Assembly (NCBI GenBank): GCA_946885925.1
Contig: CAMPHP010000022.1
Span: 1 to 13,245, forward strand
Reading direction: 5' to 3'
Source of the DNA: an uncultured Litorilinea sp.
Lineage (GTDB): Bacteria > Chloroflexota > Anaerolineae > Caldilineales > Caldilineaceae
DNA length: 13,245 bases
Below the pieces are notes generated by a model that saw only the letters and a program-made list of their open reading frames with translations, did no database searches and was not told the DNA's origin. Numbering within the stretch: position 1 is the stretch's first letter; each line of letters begins with the position of its first letter. Positions 13,143-13,245 of this stretch are shown here, one piece after another. The position numbers and the translations under genes are program-made.

Positions 13143-13245
13143 GTGTATAAGATAGAAGAATATCAGACAATCGAAGGGAAAAGGCCTTTCAGCATGTGGC
13201 TGCTGGGGTTAAAGGACAAGCAGGCCAAAGCAAAGTTACTCGCCA
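13143..13245 (+). CDS. N-terminal part of a HI1419/Gp49-family (HigB/RelE-like) toxin, running off the right edge
   Basis: Only the first 34 residues are present, read from GTG: MYKIEEYQTIEGKRPFSMWL, then LGLKDKQAKAKLLA. The YQTxxGxxPFxxWLxxLxDxxAxAKLLA pattern matches the start of the phage-derived Gp49-like / addiction-module killer family (HI1419 type), small ribosome-associated mRNA interferases related to HigB and RelE. The frame is open to the last base. There is no SD before the GTG, and a stop lies in frame at 13119-13121, so GTG at 13143 is the best start and probably the first transcribed base. In this family the toxin gene comes first and an XRE-type helix-turn-helix antitoxin follows, so the antitoxin should begin about 200 bp beyond the edge. 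Confidence 0.75.
   Translation, partial: MYKIEEYQTIEGKRPFSMWLLGLKDKQAKAKLLA

Noticed and set aside
13146..13151. TATAAG as the -10 of the toxin promoter
   Set aside because: It is 32 bp from TTGACA and inside the toxin reading frame. TACACA at 13131 has the right spacing.

Overview
The window looks like a piece of a mesophilic bacterial chromosome of moderate GC content. It contains catabolic and transport genes, typical Shine-Dalgarno (SD) sites and a twin-arginine-type solute-binding lipoprotein. The gene mix (a GH63/MGH-like glycosidase, an M20 amidohydrolase, a class III aminotransferase and a MalEFG-type importer with no ATPase beside it) and the scattered palindromic repeats would fit a Chloroflexota lineage such as Anaerolineae or Caldilineae. 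That placement is inference from general knowledge, not from a search.

Layout. On the minus strand at the left lie, in transcription order, a DinB/YfiT-like protein (1141-662), a small four-helix membrane protein (580-140) and the first codons of a larger gene that leaves the window (132-1) and carries an in-frame TAA. A divergent promoter region (about 1142-1413) separates this group from a plus-strand AHSA1/SRPBCC gene (1414-1917). After a very long hairpin (1977-2051) comes a 910-residue cytosolic glycosidase (2148-4880). Next are an M20 peptidase/amidohydrolase (5061-6248), a PLP class III aminotransferase (6311-7654) and a small four-cysteine protein (7691-8026), closely spaced and probably co-transcribed. 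A 493-bp gap holds a REP-like palindromic element (8068-8150) and the likely promoter of the next operon.

That operon encodes a sugar-type ABC importer: binding lipoprotein (8520-9932), first permease (10115-11017), a cupin (11119-11580), second permease (11623-12531) and a zinc-ribbon Nudix hydrolase (12544-13080). No ATPase gene is present, so the importer presumably uses a shared one encoded elsewhere. The gap between binding protein and permease is unusually structured: a 14-bp tandem repeat that begins inside the coding sequence, a perfect 12-bp hairpin, and two 12-bp palindromic direct repeats.

At the right edge, running out of the window, is the start of a HI1419/Gp49-family (HigB/RelE-like) toxin gene at 13143. 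Its promoter carries a perfect palindrome between the -35 and -10 elements, the usual autoregulatory architecture of a toxin-antitoxin operon. The spacing suggests a leaderless GTG-started transcript. The cognate antitoxin should lie just beyond the edge.

Most of the window is ordinary accessory metabolism. The parts most worth a second look are the toxin-antitoxin start at the right edge, the interrupted gene at the left edge, the repeats between importer genes, and the two large intergenic palindromes.
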